Part shown: positions 63,755-64,000 of the stretch, piece by piece | Numbering within the stretch: the stretch's first letter is position 1 | Layout: every line of letters starts with the position of its first letter | Origin: Pseudomonadota bacterium | Lineage (GTDB): Bacteria > Pseudomonadota > Gammaproteobacteria > Pseudomonadales > Pseudohongiellaceae | Length of the DNA: 64,000 bases | Direction of reading: 5' to 3' | Assembly (NCBI GenBank): GCA_027592275.1 | Contig: JAQCKF010000004.1 | Span: forward strand, 62,001-126,000 | The notes under the pieces: generated by a model | Databases searched by the model: none | Seen by the model: the letters and a program-made list of their open reading frames with translations, nothing else | What the model was told of the DNA's origin: nothing | Made by a program: the position numbers and the translations under genes

Positions 63755-64000
63755 GTGACAAGACGCACTATATCCCCCGCCATCACTACCGCCATCGCCT
63801 GCTTCCTAGGCAGCCAACTGGCGCACTCACAAGATACCGAGCAGGTCGAGGAGGTCGTCGTTTGGGGACGCTCTCTGCAACTTTTAGGCAACTCCAATTC
63901 TGCATCACAGGGGGTTGTCGGCTATAGCGACTTCTCAACTCGACCACTATCGCGAGTCGCAGAACTGGTCGAGGTTGTTCCCGGCATGATTGCCACTCAG
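63755..64000 (+). CDS. TonB-dependent receptor, 3' end outside window
   Basis: The first 82 codons of a receptor, from GTG at 63755 behind GAGAG, run to the window end. A signal peptide (cleavage near AHSQ-DT) is followed by a TonB box EQVEEVVVWG and the plug opening PLSRVAELVEVVPGMIATQ. The family call is firm, the ligand unknown. Confidence 0.85.
   Translation, partial: MTRRTISPAITTAIACFLGSQLAHSQDTEQVEEVVVWGRSLQLLGNSNSASQGVVGYSDFSTRPLSRVAELVEVVPGMIATQ

Overview
The window is 64 kb of chromosome from a Gram-negative, aerobic heterotroph, most likely a marine oligotrophic gammaproteobacterium of the OM182/Pseudohongiella/Halieaceae kind. The clues are three TonB-dependent receptors, a Pal lipoprotein, an FNR-type regulator with its iron-sulfur cysteines, many acyl-CoA dehydrogenases, and dense gene packing at moderate GC. 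This placement is inference from gene content. No rRNA, tRNA, CRISPR array, prophage or complete insertion sequence was seen.

Layout. 1-2.9 kb: the 5' part of an acidic TerB-like protein and a TonB-dependent receptor. 3.2-7.2 kb: a small membrane protein, a thioredoxin-like two-domain protein, a UGSC-motif selenoprotein read through an in-frame UGA, and a thiolase. A 271-bp MITE-like element lies inside this group. 7.2-8.6 kb: a secreted unknown, a VOC protein and the ribosome-rescue factor ArfB. 8.9-13.8 kb: a complete branched-chain-type ABC importer (binding protein, two permeases, two ATPases). 13.9-19.4 kb: an S1/P1 nuclease, a fused anthranilate synthase TrpE(G) behind a Trp-rich leader peptide, a beta-lactamase-fold serine hydrolase and a 2OG-Fe(II) oxygenase. 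19.5-30.5 kb: a large TonB receptor, an LLM flavin oxidoreductase, a VOC plus enolase-superfamily pair, an SGNH hydrolase, a YdcZ-type transporter, a DUF2237 protein, a zinc metallopeptidase and a prolyl 4-hydroxylase-like enzyme.

30.5-39.0 kb is a beta-oxidation block: a paired acyl-CoA dehydrogenase set, a zinc alcohol dehydrogenase, a bifunctional hydratase/3-hydroxyacyl-CoA dehydrogenase, a thiolase and a divergent acyl-CoA dehydrogenase. A voltage-gated channel gene that has lost its pore follows, then a universal stress protein behind an FNR/Anr-like box, and the FNR-family regulator itself. 43.9-49.1 kb is a second acyl-CoA block: SDR, APH-type kinase, histidine phosphatase and two acyl-CoA dehydrogenases. 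The combination recalls 4-hydroxyacyl-CoA (levulinate/LvaA type) catabolism. The remainder holds Pal, hydrolases, an acetolactate-synthase-like enzyme, a sodium:solute symporter, an amidohydrolase, a HAD phosphatase, a PaaI thioesterase, a patatin, a truncated acetyltransferase remnant, an MFS transporter and the start of a third TonB receptor.

The most notable features are the UGSC selenoprotein with a visible bacterial SECIS hairpin, and the trpL/attenuator unit with an almost leaderless layout in front of a fused trpE(G), an arrangement best known from alphaproteobacteria. Simple-sequence repeats sit directly upstream of several membrane or secreted protein genes.
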